From Paraburkholderia sp. Tr-20389 (GTDB lineage: Bacteria > Pseudomonadota > Gammaproteobacteria > Burkholderiales > Burkholderiaceae): a DNA stretch of 64,000 nucleotides. How positions within the stretch are numbered: position 1 is the stretch's first letter; the number at the start of each line of letters is the position of its first letter. This document shows, piece by piece, positions 43,673 through 52,948 of this stretch. The notes beneath the pieces are model-generated. The model ran no database searches, had not been told where the DNA came from, and was given only the letters and a program-made list of their open reading frames with translations. The position numbers and the translations under genes are program-made. The DNA is taken from NCBI RefSeq assembly GCF_017104565.1, contig NZ_JAAGPD010000024.1:62001-126000 (forward strand), read 5' to 3'.

Positions 43673-44194
43673 ATGATCAAGCACATTCTGGTGGCGGTCG
43701 GCGCACACAGGAACGACCAAGTACTGAAGACGGCCATCGACAAGGCACGCCACACGGGCGCACGGCTGACGGCCGTGTATGTCGTCGACACAATGCCCTG
43801 GTGGGCGTTGGCGGGCGTCGAGTACGGCTGTCTCGACACGCTGCAGATGGTCGAGGAACTCGAACGCACGGTCGAACGCCGCTGCAACGAGACCTTCGAA
43901 CTCGACGCGTGGGACATTCACACGCGTGCGATGACGGTGCCGCTGCACGGCGGCGTGGGCCGCACGATCGCGAGGCTCGCCGACGAACTCGACGCGGACA
44001 TGGTCGTCGTCGGCGCGGGCCGTGGTCCGAAATGGCGCTTCTGGGAAGAGCGGATGAGCGACGTGATCGCGCGCTGCACGCGCCGCCCGGTGCTGATCGC
44101 GACGTCGGCGCAGGCACGTCAGGATCGGGATACAAAGGCGAGCGACGATGCCCGTCGCCATGCGCAAGGCCGGGCGAGCGCACAGCCGCTTTGA
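43673..44194 (+). CDS. universal stress protein (UspA family)
   Basis: 173 aa, GGAGG before the ATG. Single Usp domain: HILVAVGAHRNDQVLKTAID at the start and DADMVVVGAGRGPKWRFWEE near the end, where the family's G-x2-G-x9-G nucleotide loop is found only in degenerate form. ATP binding is therefore uncertain. A basic tail follows. It converges with the Hsp70 operon. Confidence 0.87.
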   Translation: MIKHILVAVGAHRNDQVLKTAIDKARHTGARLTAVYVVDTMPWWALAGVEYGCLDTLQMVEELERTVERRCNETFELDAWDIHTRAMTVPLHGGVGRTIARLADELDADMVVVGAGRGPKWRFWEERMSDVIARCTRRPVLIATSAQARQDRDTKASDDARRHAQGRASAQPL

Positions 44195-44209
44195 AAACCG
44201 CCTTGAAAA

Positions 44210-47050
44210 CTACAGTCCGCCGATCAGCTTCAGCCCCGCCGGCAACGACTCGCCGAATACGCGGCCGCTGTCGGCATCGTCGAGCGTGACGGTCTCGCGG
44301 ACCATCTGGATCCACGTGGGCGCCGCGCCGAGCGTTTCCAGCCGCCGTATCACGGCTTCGCGAGCGTCGTCGGGCAGATCGCGCGAACGGTCGCCCGTCA
44401 TGCGCGACAGCTGCACGGCCGCGAACGCGGCGGGCTCGACTTTCTTCCAGTCGAGCGCGAGTACGGCGTCGAGCCACTCGCGTGCGACTTCGGGCGGCAC
44501 GACGCCATGCGCGCTGCCATAGAACGGCAGGCGCGCGCCGATACGTCCGATCGCCCACCACGTCTGATGATTCTCCGAAGGCTTGCGCAGCCTCTCCAGC
44601 AACTGCTGCGCGAGCGCGATTTTCCGCTCGACGGAAATACGCTCCAGCGACGCCTGCACGCGAATCATGTCCGCATAGCCGACCTTCGCGGGATCGAACG
44701 GCAGCTTCTGTTTCCTGATGCTTGCCGCCTGCAGGAACTCCATCGCGTCGAGCAACTGCAACTGCGCATCCTCGTTCAGACCGCCCGCCGCGCGACGCCA
44801 CAGCGTCCACCATTCGGACCAGACCTGGCTTTCCTGGATGTATTGAATGCCGTCGTCGAAGATCGACCACAACTGCTCGACACGCCATTCGTCGAGCGGA
44901 TAGCCGAAGCCCGGCCGCAGGCAATACCCCGTGAGGTTGAGCCACAGCCGTTCGTGATCCGCCGAGCGCCGCCGGCGTTTCGCGCGCTCCCACAACGCGC
45001 CGAACAGTTCGCGCAGCAGCGCGACGTCCCAGTTGTCGCGTGCGCCGAGCGTCTGTTCGAGTTGCGCGCGCAGCCGCTTCACTTCGTTGGGTCCGACGTT
45101 CGACGAACGCGCGCCGAACGAACGCTCGATCAGTTCGATCGCATGATCGAGCTGCGGATGGCGTTGCGCTTCGCCTGGCGCATTTGCGCCGGCTTCATCC
45201 GTGGCTCCTGCTTCATCGCGGCGCAGCTCGAATTGCAGGAGCCACCTTTGCGAAGGATCATCGGTCGCGATGCACGTCACTTCGAGCGTGCCGACTTCCG
45301 TGATCGACGTGGTGATCCTGACGGCACGTTCGTCGGCATCCGATGCATGCCGGCGCTGCACGACGGTTGCGATGGGCGGCAGGCGGACGAAATCGCCTTG
45401 CGACAGATCGGCGAGTTCGCCAGGCGCGAAGCGCATATCGGCGACCGTCGACATCAGGTGAAAACGCACCGGCTGCCCGAGCCGCAGCGCGAACACGCGT
45501 TTGTCGAGATGCACTTCATGCGCTTCTTCCGTGCCGCGCGGCAGCAGGCAGATGCCCTGATCGCCGTCGAGCACGAGGAAATAGCTGCGCGCCGAGCCGC
45601 CGCCGATACGCGGCGCATTGCCCGCGCGCGCAAGACCATAAGCGACAGCGCCGCGCGCGACGGCGACATCGGGATGATCGTTCTGCAGCACATGCAACGG
45701 CTTGCCGCGCCATCCGCCGAGCGTGCCGGCGAGCCGCTGGGTCAGCGCCTGTGCACGGAACACGCCGCCGTTGAGCAACAGCGTGTCGGGCACGGCGAGC
45801 GTTTGATCGGCGGTGCTTTCGCCCGTCATACCCAGCGCGTCGCGGGACGGCGCCGCCAGCCGCTTCAGAAACGCCGCGACGTGGCGCGTGACGGCGGCAT
45901 CGCTCGCATATGGCAGCCCGAATTCGACGATCGCCGCGCGCGAGCGCCGCGGCATCTCGTCGGCAGAGACCTGCGGAAAGAATCCGTCGACGACGACCTG
46001 TTCGATCTCGTCGCGCGTGAGATGTGTGGTGCGCGAACCGCCGATCACGCGCGAGCCCGAACCGAGCAGCGTGATCGCCACGGACGCGGGCGCGTTCGTA
46101 TCGAGCAACTGTTCCTTCGCGACGCGGCAGCGCTCGACGAGTTGCGACAGGCTCGCTGCCGACAGCCGTGCCTGGCCGTCCTGCGCTGCGCCAAGCCGTG
46201 TCTCGGCGAGGCGCGCGAGCGCGAGATCCATGTTGTCGCCGCCGAGCATCAGATGATTGCCGACGCCGATGCGCGTCAGTTGCGGCTCGCCGTTCGCGTC
46301 GACATGAACCTTGATCAGCGTGAGATCGGTCGTGCCGCCGCCGACGTCGCAGATCAGCACGAGCTTCGTGTCGGCCAGTTCGGCGCCGAGGTTCGCGCGA
46401 TGATGGAACAACCAGTCGTAGAAGGCGGCCTGAGGTTCTTCGAGCAGCCGCAGCTCGGGCAGCTTCGCGAGACGCGCGGCTTCGAGGGTCAACGCGCGCG
46501 CGCCTTCGTCGAACGATGCGGGCACCGTGAGCACGACGTTCTGCTGTTCGAGCGGCGCATCGGGAAAGCGCGTGTTCCAGGCCGCGCGCACGTGCGCAAG
46601 GTAGCTCGCGCTCGCGGCGACGGGCGAGATTTTGGCGACTTCGTCGGGCGCACCCCACGGCAGGATGGGCGCGAGCCGGTCCACCGAGGCATGCGACAGC
46701 CAGCTTTTCGCGCTCGTGACGAGCCGTCCCGGCACCTGCGCGCCGAGCGTGCGCGCAAGCTGGCCGATGACGGGCGGCGGCGCATCGCCGGGCTGCAGGT
46801 CGGTGCGCGACCAGGGCAGTTGCAGATCGCCCGGATTCAGCTCGCCCGCAGCCGCGTGATAGCGCACGGACGGCAGCAGCGGCCGCGCGCCCACTTCGCC
46901 GGGCGCGACCAGTTGCTCGACGTCGAACACGCGGATGTCGTCGGAACCTCTCTCCACATACGCGACGACCGTGTTGCTCGTGCCGAGATCGATGCCGACC
47001 GTGTAGCGGCTCGCCGGCCGCCGTTGTTCGCCCTTCAGCTTGCCCTTCAT
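44210..47050 (-). CDS. large Hsp70-family protein with long C-terminal extension
   Basis: 946 aa, starting MKGKLKGEQ 14 bases after the stop of the neighbouring Hsp70 gene. The actin-like ATPase domain is intact: VGIDLGTSNTVVAYV, LICDVGGGTTDLTL and GGDNMDLALARLAE. The C-terminal half is not a classical DnaK substrate domain; it is helical and Arg/Trp-rich (WLNLTGYCLRPGFGYPLDEW), matching what I remember as DUF3731-type proteins. Last gene of a three-gene unit. Probably a specialised chaperone or assembly ATPase rather than DnaK. Confidence 0.85.
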   Translation of the reverse strand: MKGKLKGEQRRPASRYTVGIDLGTSNTVVAYVERGSDDIRVFDVEQLVAPGEVGARPLLPSVRYHAAAGELNPGDLQLPWSRTDLQPGDAPPPVIGQLARTLGAQVPGRLVTSAKSWLSHASVDRLAPILPWGAPDEVAKISPVAASASYLAHVRAAWNTRFPDAPLEQQNVVLTVPASFDEGARALTLEAARLAKLPELRLLEEPQAAFYDWLFHHRANLGAELADTKLVLICDVGGGTTDLTLIKVHVDANGEPQLTRIGVGNHLMLGGDNMDLALARLAETRLGAAQDGQARLSAASLSQLVERCRVAKEQLLDTNAPASVAITLLGSGSRVIGGSRTTHLTRDEIEQVVVDGFFPQVSADEMPRRSRAAIVEFGLPYASDAAVTRHVAAFLKRLAAPSRDALGMTGESTADQTLAVPDTLLLNGGVFRAQALTQRLAGTLGGWRGKPLHVLQNDHPDVAVARGAVAYGLARAGNAPRIGGGSARSYFLVLDGDQGICLLPRGTEEAHEVHLDKRVFALRLGQPVRFHLMSTVADMRFAPGELADLSQGDFVRLPPIATVVQRRHASDADERAVRITTSITEVGTLEVTCIATDDPSQRWLLQFELRRDEAGATDEAGANAPGEAQRHPQLDHAIELIERSFGARSSNVGPNEVKRLRAQLEQTLGARDNWDVALLRELFGALWERAKRRRRSADHERLWLNLTGYCLRPGFGYPLDEWRVEQLWSIFDDGIQYIQESQVWSEWWTLWRRAAGGLNEDAQLQLLDAMEFLQAASIRKQKLPFDPAKVGYADMIRVQASLERISVERKIALAQQLLERLRKPSENHQTWWAIGRIGARLPFYGSAHGVVPPEVAREWLDAVLALDWKKVEPAAFAAVQLSRMTGDRSRDLPDDAREAVIRRLETLGAAPTWIQMVRETVTLDDADSGRVFGESLPAGLKLIGGL

Positions 47051-47064
47051 CGAAGCCTTGCGGG

Positions 47065-48924
47065 TCAGCCTTGCGCGCCGCCGCGCACGTCGAACTCGAC
47101 TTTCCAGCGCTCGTCCGTGCCGCGCGGAATCGCTTCGAGTTCGAGTGTGCCCGCTTCCGTCACGCGCGCGTGCAGCTTGACGGGCACGACTTCGCCGACG
47201 GTGCGGCCGTCGGCGGGCAGCGTCGCCTGAATCTCTTCGAGTTCCTGCAGTTCGTCGGGCGACCAGTAGTCGAGCATCGTGCCGACCTGATCGAGCCGCC
47301 GCACCGACGAGCCGAAGAAGCGGAAGTGCACCGGCTCGCCGACGACAAGGCCGAACTCCTGTTCCGGCAGCGGCGCGTCGGTGCCTTCCTCCATACCGAA
47401 CGGCGCGACGCACAGCGCGGAAATGGGCGGCTCCATGCCGGGCACGGCGGGCATCGCCGATTCGATCGCGACGTAGTACGCGCGTGCAGTGCCGCCGCGA
47501 ATGCGCACGCCGCGGCCGCGCTTCACGTAGCCGTAATAGGCGGCGCCGCGCGCGACGGCGAGGTCGAGGTCCGCGCCTTCGAGCAGGCGCGCGGGCGCGC
47601 CGCCATCGGCTGCGAGCCAGCCGTTGAGCGTCGACATGATGCGCTCGACGAGCAGCGGCGACTTGAACACGCCGCCGTTGAACAGCACGGCCGTCGGATG
47701 GAGGAACGTCGTATTGGCTTCGAGCGGCTGCTGGCCGGATCCCTGCATGCCTTGCAATTCCGCGAGCGCCGCGACCTGGCGCCCGAGAAACGCGGCGAGA
47801 TGGCGCGTGACGCCCGCGTCCTGCGCGTACGGCAGGCCGAGTTGCGTGAGACCGGCGCGCGTGCGGGCGACGGGCCGCGCGCTCGCGTCGACTTGCGGGA
47901 AGAAGCCTTCGAGGATCGTCTGCGTGAGTTCGTCGCGCGTCAGCTCGGTGCGGATCGAGCCGCCGATCAGTTTCGAACCGCGGCTCGGCACGACGAGGGG
48001 AACGGTATCCGTCGACGGATCGGACAGCAGCGTTTCCTTCGCGCCGCGGCAGGCGTAGGTGAGGGCGCGCAGCTGCCACGGATCGGCCTGCGTGCCTTGC
48101 GACGCCAGCTTGCGCGCGACGACGTGCGCGAGCGCGAGGTCCATGTTGTCGCCGCCGAGCAGGATGTGCTCGCCGACGGCGACGCGATGCAGTTCGAGAT
48201 TGCCGTCGCGCTCGATCACGGCGATCAGCGAGAGGTCGGTCGTACCGCCGCCGACGTCGACGACGAGGATGATGTCGCCGAGCTTGACCTGCTTGCGCCA
48301 GCCGCCCGTGCTCTTCTGGATCCAGCTATAGAGCGCGGCCTGCGGCTCTTCGAGCAGCGTCATCTGGCCGTAGCCGGCGGCGTTGGCGGCTTCCGCCGTC
48401 AGTTCGCGCGCGGCGGGGTCGAACGAGGCGGGAATCGTCACCGTGATTTCCTGCTGGTCGAACGGCGCGTCGGGATGCGCGTGGTTCCATGCTTCGCGCA
48501 GGTGCGTCAGATAGCGCACCGAGCTTTCGAGGGGCGACACGCGGGCGACTTCGGGCGGCGCGTCGCTGGGCAGGATCGCCGCGCGGCGGTCGACGCCCGG
48601 GTGGCACAGCCAGCTCTTCGCGCTCGACACCAGCCGGATCGGCGTGCCTGCGCCACGTGTGCGCGCCATCTCGCCCACCACGAAATTGCGCTCGCCCGTC
48701 CACGGCAGCGCAAGGTCGCCCGCCGTCAGCTCGCTTTCGTGCGGCAGATACAGAAACGACGGCAGCAGATCGAGGTCTTCGAGCGCGCCGGGCGCGGTCA
48801 GTTGCGTGACGGGCATTACCTGCTGATCGGTCTTCTCGCCGTCGCTGGCGGCGAGATCGACATACGACAGCGCGCAGTGCGTCGTGCCCAGATCGATGCC
48901 GATCGAATAGCGCGGATCGCTCAT
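47065..48924 (-). CDS. Hsp70-family protein
   Basis: 619 aa. ATPase motifs: SIGIDLGTTHCALSYVDL, VVDVGGGTTDLSLIAV and LLGGDNMDLAL. It lacks the acidic EEVD-like end of DnaK and has a beta-rich C-terminal part of about 120 residues (VEFDVRGGAQG end). It shares the domain order and the landmark GGVFKSPLLVERI with the neighbouring 946-aa protein, so the two are related by duplication. Its start overlaps the upstream DUF2760 gene by four bases. Confidence 0.88.
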   Translation of the reverse strand: MSDPRYSIGIDLGTTHCALSYVDLAASDGEKTDQQVMPVTQLTAPGALEDLDLLPSFLYLPHESELTAGDLALPWTGERNFVVGEMARTRGAGTPIRLVSSAKSWLCHPGVDRRAAILPSDAPPEVARVSPLESSVRYLTHLREAWNHAHPDAPFDQQEITVTIPASFDPAARELTAEAANAAGYGQMTLLEEPQAALYSWIQKSTGGWRKQVKLGDIILVVDVGGGTTDLSLIAVIERDGNLELHRVAVGEHILLGGDNMDLALAHVVARKLASQGTQADPWQLRALTYACRGAKETLLSDPSTDTVPLVVPSRGSKLIGGSIRTELTRDELTQTILEGFFPQVDASARPVARTRAGLTQLGLPYAQDAGVTRHLAAFLGRQVAALAELQGMQGSGQQPLEANTTFLHPTAVLFNGGVFKSPLLVERIMSTLNGWLAADGGAPARLLEGADLDLAVARGAAYYGYVKRGRGVRIRGGTARAYYVAIESAMPAVPGMEPPISALCVAPFGMEEGTDAPLPEQEFGLVVGEPVHFRFFGSSVRRLDQVGTMLDYWSPDELQELEEIQATLPADGRTVGEVVPVKLHARVTEAGTLELEAIPRGTDERWKVEFDVRGGAQG

Positions 48925-49505
48925 AGTTCCACCTCCGCAGGGGCGAGCACGGTGGCGTCGTGGCTTTGCGTGAGCTTCGGCAGACGCACCTCGGCGGCGC
49001 GCCAGCCGCGATGGCTGATGCTGCCCGAGAACGGCGCCTTGCCGACGACGTTGCCCGTCAGGCGGATGGCCGTCGCGTCGAAGCCTTCATTGATGGTCAC
49101 GCGGCTGCCTTCGGCTTCGTCGCGCACCGGCTTGATCGTGAAGTGCTCGCGCAGCGTCGCGCGGCAGCCGTCATGGACGAGGCGCGCGGCCGCGCCGATG
49201 TCGGCGTCCGAATACTTCGCGATGTCTTCCTCGACGAAATCGATGAAGCGCGCATCGCGCTGCAGGAGGCCGAGCAGTTGCAGCGCGGCTTCGGGCGTGG
49301 CCTCCTTGATGACGACGGGAGCGGGAGCCGGCGCGGGTGCAGGCGGCGTCACGGGCGTGGCCGCCGGAGCCGGGGTCGGGGCGGGCACGGTGCCGCTGCG
49401 CAGGCGCAACACGCTCGCTGCGAACTCGCGGTCGCCCAGAATGCTGAAAAACGTGCCGAAAGCAAGCGACAGCCTGCCCAGCAACGAAACGTTCGGTTCG
49501 GTCAT
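48921..49505 (-). CDS. DUF2760 domain protein
   Basis: 194 aa from ATG 49505, with AGGAG upstream. An N-terminal hydrophobic/amphipathic segment (LSLAFGTFFSILGDREFA), an Ala/Pro-rich linker, then the DUF2760 domain (EAALQLLGLLQRDARFIDFV, then SDADIGAAARLVHDGCRATL). This family is typically encoded immediately before atypical Hsp70 genes, as here, which suggests it is a partner or regulator of the two chaperone-like ATPases. Confidence 0.87.
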   Translation of the reverse strand: MTEPNVSLLGRLSLAFGTFFSILGDREFAASVLRLRSGTVPAPTPAPAATPVTPPAPAPAPAPVVIKEATPEAALQLLGLLQRDARFIDFVEEDIAKYSDADIGAAARLVHDGCRATLREHFTIKPVRDEAEGSRVTINEGFDATAIRLTGNVVGKAPFSGSISHRGWRAAEVRLPKLTQSHDATVLAPAEVEL

Positions 49506-49864
49506 GAAAGATCGCTCCTGATTCTTTGGATACTGCTGCGTCGCGCCCGGTTGGTGCACAGGGTTCGCGCGGCCGCGTGGGATTCGGGGCGGATGGCCGT
49601 GGCCGCCGCAAACGGGCGGACGCGCAGTCGCTGATTCCGCGTCAAAACCCGTATTTTGCCTTGTTGTGAGCCTTCGCCGGTTCAGAGTCCGATCAGAGTC
49701 CGATTCCTGCGCAAGATTGGCGGCCGGATTTTACGTCCTCAAGAAAGATTGAGCGGCATGGCGCTGTCATTTTTTTCGGCGAGGATAATGGTTCGCCCGC
49801 GTGCAAGCGATGCGCGTCGGCCTTGCCACGCTGACACCTTCAACCGATTGTCCGGAGGAAAGCC
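49506..49864. other. divergent promoter region, no gene seen
   Basis: 359 bases separating the DUF2760-Hsp70 operon from the DUF3597 gene. No convincing coding frame. A directly repeated TCAGAGTCCGAT occurs at about 49681-49702. Both operons must be driven from here, but no confident promoter was found. Confidence 0.35.
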
Positions 49865-50272
49865 ATGAGCATTTTCAGCACCATCCTGAGCAAGATCTTC
49901 CCGTCGAGCCATCCTGCCGTGCAGGCCGCCGCGGCACCCGATGCGGCGCCTGTCGCGGATGCCGCGCCTGATTCGCCGCCCGCCGATGCGGCGCCTGCGG
50001 CGGCACCCGCCGAGCCTGTCGATGTCGAGGCGATCCTGACGGCGCTCGCTGACCAGAACCCGGAGAAGCTGAACTGGCGCACGTCGATCGTCGATCTGAT
50101 GAAGCTGCTGGACCTGGACAGCAGCCTCGCCGCGCGCAAGCAGCTCGCGGAGGAGCTGGACTACAGCGGCGACACCGGCGATTCGGCTTCGATGAACATC
50201 TGGCTGCACAAGCAGGTGATGACGAAGCTGGCGGAAAACGGCGGCAAGGTGCCGGACGACCTGAAGAACTGA
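49865..50272 (+). CDS. DUF3597 domain protein
   Basis: 135 aa, CGGAGGA before the ATG. N-terminal MSIFSTILSKIFPSS, an Ala/Pro/Asp-rich linker, then the DUF3597 domain (WRTSIVDLMKLLDLDSSLAA, ARKQLAEELDYSGDTGDSA). Structures of this family show a small helical fold; function unknown. No signal peptide. Confidence 0.88.
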   Translation: MSIFSTILSKIFPSSHPAVQAAAAPDAAPVADAAPDSPPADAAPAAAPAEPVDVEAILTALADQNPEKLNWRTSIVDLMKLLDLDSSLAARKQLAEELDYSGDTGDSASMNIWLHKQVMTKLAENGGKVPDDLKN

Positions 50273-50345
50273 GCCCGGCTGTCGTGGCGGCCCGCCGCGG
50301 CCAGCATCCGCTCGCGGGTATGCGACTTGCGAAGCCGCGGGGATC

Positions 50346-51332
50346 ATGAAGCTCGCCACGTTCAACATCAACGGCATCCGTTCGCGGCTGCCGGCCTTGC
50401 TCGCATGGCTCGAACGGGAATCGCCCGATGTCGTGTGTCTTCAAGAGTTGAAGGCGCCCGACGCGGGCTTCCCCGAAGCCGAACTCAACCATGCCGGTTA
50501 TGGCGCGATCTGGCATGGGCAGGTGTCGTGGAACGGCGTCGCGATTCTCGCGAAAGACACCCAGCCGGTCGAAACCCGCCGGGGCCTGCCCGGCGATCCC
50601 GACGATACGCATAGCCGTTACATCGAGGCGGCCGTCGACGGTGTGCTGATCGGCTGTCTGTATCTGCCCAACGGCAATCCGCAGCCGGGGCCGAAATTCG
50701 ACTACAAGCTCGCGTGGTTCGAGCGGCTCATCGTGTATGCGAAGAAGCTGCTCGACAGCGGGCATCCCGTCGTGCTCGCGGGCGACTACAACGTCGTGCC
50801 CACCGATTTCGATATCTACAATCCGCGCTCGTGGCTCAAGGATGCACTGCTGCAACCGGAAAGCCGCGCGTGCTATGCCCGGTTGCTCGAACAAGGCTGG
50901 ACGGATGCGTTGCGCGCGCGCTTTCCCGACGAGCAGATCTTTACGTTCTGGGATTATTTCCGGCAGCACTGGGAGCGCAATTCGGGTTTGCGCATCGATC
51001 ACCTGCTGTTGAACGAGACGGTGACGGCCATGATGCGCGACGCAGGTGTCGACCGATGGGTGCGAGGCGAGCCGCATGCGAGCGACCATGCGCCAGCGTG
51101 GGTTGTGCTCGATCTCGGAGGGGCGGCGGGGGGTGTGAAGAAAACTGCAGTGAAGAAGAGTGCGGTGAAGAAAACTGCAGTGAAGAAAAGTGCAGTGAAG
51201 AAAAGTGCAGTGAAGAAAAGTGCAGAGAACAAGAGTGCAGTGAATGAAGCTGCATCGGGGAGCACGACGGCTGCAAAAAAGAGCACTGCCCGATCGACCC
51301 GCGCTGCTGCGTCAAAGAAGACCGGAAAATAA
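50346..51332 (+). CDS. xthA: exodeoxyribonuclease III with lysine-rich repeat tail
   Basis: 328 aa. Residues 1-258 are a complete ExoIII/AP endonuclease: LATFNINGIRSRL, Glu in VVCLQELKAP, GDYNVVPTDFDI (D/N pair), LRIDHLLLN and the catalytic His in ASDHAPAWV. It removes 3' blocks and cuts abasic sites. Residues 264-303 are eight copies of a five-residue unit (VKKTA/VKKSA type) encoded by a 15-bp tandem repeat, followed by another Lys/Ala/Thr/Ser-rich end. The tail resembles histone H1/AlgP tails and probably raises DNA affinity. Confidence 0.93.
   Translation: MKLATFNINGIRSRLPALLAWLERESPDVVCLQELKAPDAGFPEAELNHAGYGAIWHGQVSWNGVAILAKDTQPVETRRGLPGDPDDTHSRYIEAAVDGVLIGCLYLPNGNPQPGPKFDYKLAWFERLIVYAKKLLDSGHPVVLAGDYNVVPTDFDIYNPRSWLKDALLQPESRACYARLLEQGWTDALRARFPDEQIFTFWDYFRQHWERNSGLRIDHLLLNETVTAMMRDAGVDRWVRGEPHASDHAPAWVVLDLGGAAGGVKKTAVKKSAVKKTAVKKSAVKKSAVKKSAENKSAVNEAASGSTTAAKKSTARSTRAAASKKTGK
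51135..51254 (+). repeat. 15-bp tandem repeats in the xthA 3' end
   Basis: Eight in-frame 15-base units of the form GTGAAGAAAAGTGCA; the central three are identical and the last two degenerate. Unit changes keep the frame, so tail length can vary between strains without losing the gene. Confidence 0.9.
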
Positions 51333-51360
51333 CTTCACGTCCGACCGAACGACACGGCCA

Positions 51361-52302
51361 TCAGTCGTGAAATGCAGGCAGCACGTCGGCGGCCAGTTCC
51401 GCCATCGCGTCGCGCACGGGCCGCTCCGATGCCAGGTTCAGCGTCACATGATGTGTGCCCGTTTCGCGCATGTCGGCCAGCAGCGCGAGCAATGCATGCC
51501 GTCCCGCGCGATAGCCGAGCGATAACGGCGTCGCAGGCTCATGTGGATCGTCGCTGAGATCGAGCCGCATCGCGACGCCGAATGCGCGAAACGCCGGCAC
51601 GGGCAGACGCTCCACGGCCGCGCGCCACATGCTGTGTCTTGAGCGCTGCGTCTCCGGCTCGCGGTGATAGGTCATCCAGCCGATCGAATGCCGCGCAATC
51701 CAGTCGACGCTCTGTCCGCCCGATCCGACGGCGAGCATCGGCACGGGCAACGGCGGCCGTGGCAGCAGCATGAATTCGGGTGCATCTTCTGGCCGCAGAT
51801 CAGGTATCACGCGTGGGGCTTCCCCCAGCGCTGCCGCGACCGTCTCCCAGTGCGCGCGATACAGTTCGCGGCGCGCTTCGGCATCGCGTCCGAACGCCGC
51901 GTACTCGGGCGGCCGGTCGCCCGAACCGAGGCCCAGGATGAAGCGGCCATTCGACAGGGCCTGCACCGACCCCGCACTCTTCGCGATATGCAACGGATGA
52001 CGCAGCGTCAGCACGATCGCGCCGCTTGCGAGCGCGATCCGCGTCGTATGCGACGCCAGCGCGCCGAGCAGTACCCAAGGGTCGAGATGGCCGACGGGGT
52101 CGGGATAGTCGGCGCTGTTCAACGGCACGTCGCGCACCCACAGTGCGCGAAATCCGAGCGTGTCGGCGAGTGTCGCGAGCGCGACCTGCTCGCGGAAGTC
52201 CGCGACGATCGTTCCCGCGCGCAAGAGCGGCAGCGTCAGTCCGATCGACAGGCGGCCTGCTGAAAATACCCGGCGATCGATAGTGGCTTCGACAGTGGTC
52301 AT
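51361..52302 (-). CDS. LLM-class flavin-dependent oxidoreductase (BA3436-type luciferase-like)
   Basis: 313 aa luciferase-like TIM barrel. Strongly diagnostic stretch: ALWVRDVPLNSADYPDPVGH, then LDPWVLLGALASHTTRIALA, LRHPLHIAKSAGSVQALSNG and LGLGSGDRPPEYAAFG. FMN or F420-type monooxygenases of this class act on varied substrates; none can be assigned. Single gene, converging with xthA. Confidence 0.9.
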   Translation of the reverse strand: MTTVEATIDRRVFSAGRLSIGLTLPLLRAGTIVADFREQVALATLADTLGFRALWVRDVPLNSADYPDPVGHLDPWVLLGALASHTTRIALASGAIVLTLRHPLHIAKSAGSVQALSNGRFILGLGSGDRPPEYAAFGRDAEARRELYRAHWETVAAALGEAPRVIPDLRPEDAPEFMLLPRPPLPVPMLAVGSGGQSVDWIARHSIGWMTYHREPETQRSRHSMWRAAVERLPVPAFRAFGVAMRLDLSDDPHEPATPLSLGYRAGRHALLALLADMRETGTHHVTLNLASERPVRDAMAELAADVLPAFHD

Positions 52303-52609
52303 CGTCGGTGCGCCGCGCTCGCCTCGTCACGAGGCGGCATGTGCCGGCGGCAATTGAGCGGAAGCTGATCCTAGCATCGCCCGGCGAATCCCACCCGCCA
52401 GTGGACACACAACCGCTGAAAGCGGCATGGATAAAGGCTGCGGCGTGTCCGCACGCGATTTCCGATTGTTTGAAATTTGGGAACTGTGATTTCAATCTAT
52501 GAGCATAGAAATTCGATAGCTCTCGTCTACACTCTCTCTCAATCGACGCCGCACCGAATCATCCTGATGCGACGCTCTTCCCTGATTCAACATTCTCTGG
52601 AGTTTCATC
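52303..52609. other. intergenic region with a small dyad
   Basis: 307 bases without a gene, with an AT-rich part near 52460-52510 that likely holds the promoter of the next gene. TCTATG-AG-CATAGA at 52496-52509 is a perfect short palindrome that could bind a regulator. Confidence 0.35.
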
Positions 52610-52888
52610 ATGAAGACCCGTCTTATCGCCGCCTTGCTGGTTGCCGTGTCCGCAGCTGTTGCCGCTCCCGCGTTCGCCTCGGGTTATGGCCCGGCACCGT
52701 TCTATCGTCCGTCCGTGGGCGCACCCGCATCGCAACGCGGCGTCAGCTCGCAGACCGTTGCTGCGGAACGCAACGCGGCCAATGCTGCCAACGATGCCGT
52801 CGGTGGCGTGAACGGCGCATCGTCGGAATCGGGCAGCCGTCAGCCCGCGCAAGACGCTCACGATGTCAACGTGTTCAAGGCTCATTGA
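52610..52888 (+). CDS. secreted small protein, 92 aa
   Basis: Signal peptide MKTRLIAALLVAVSAAVAAP with cleavage near AFA, CTGGAG before the ATG. The mature part is low-complexity Ala/Asn/Ser/Gly-rich (SQTVAAERNAANAANDAVGG) ending DAHDVNVFKAH. The layout is like DUF4148-type exported proteins but the signature is missing. Function unknown. Confidence 0.72.
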   Translation: MKTRLIAALLVAVSAAVAAPAFASGYGPAPFYRPSVGAPASQRGVSSQTVAAERNAANAANDAVGGVNGASSESGSRQPAQDAHDVNVFKAH

Positions 52889-52948
52889 TCGCTTTGCGCG
52901 GCAGGCCCATGTGTCGCCGCGCAAATGATGCTGGCAGGAGGTGAAGCC

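Noticed and set aside
47051-48079. Upstream extension of the 946-aa Hsp70 frame to 1289 codons
   Set aside because: The extra residues read through the neighbouring Hsp70 gene in another frame and have no domain; the ATG at 47050 follows that gene's stop directly.
44507-49521. Two very long open frames opposite the Hsp70 genes (907 and 816 codons)
   Set aside because: They are antisense shadows of codon-biased GC-rich genes; the minus-strand frames carry intact Hsp70 ATPase motifs.
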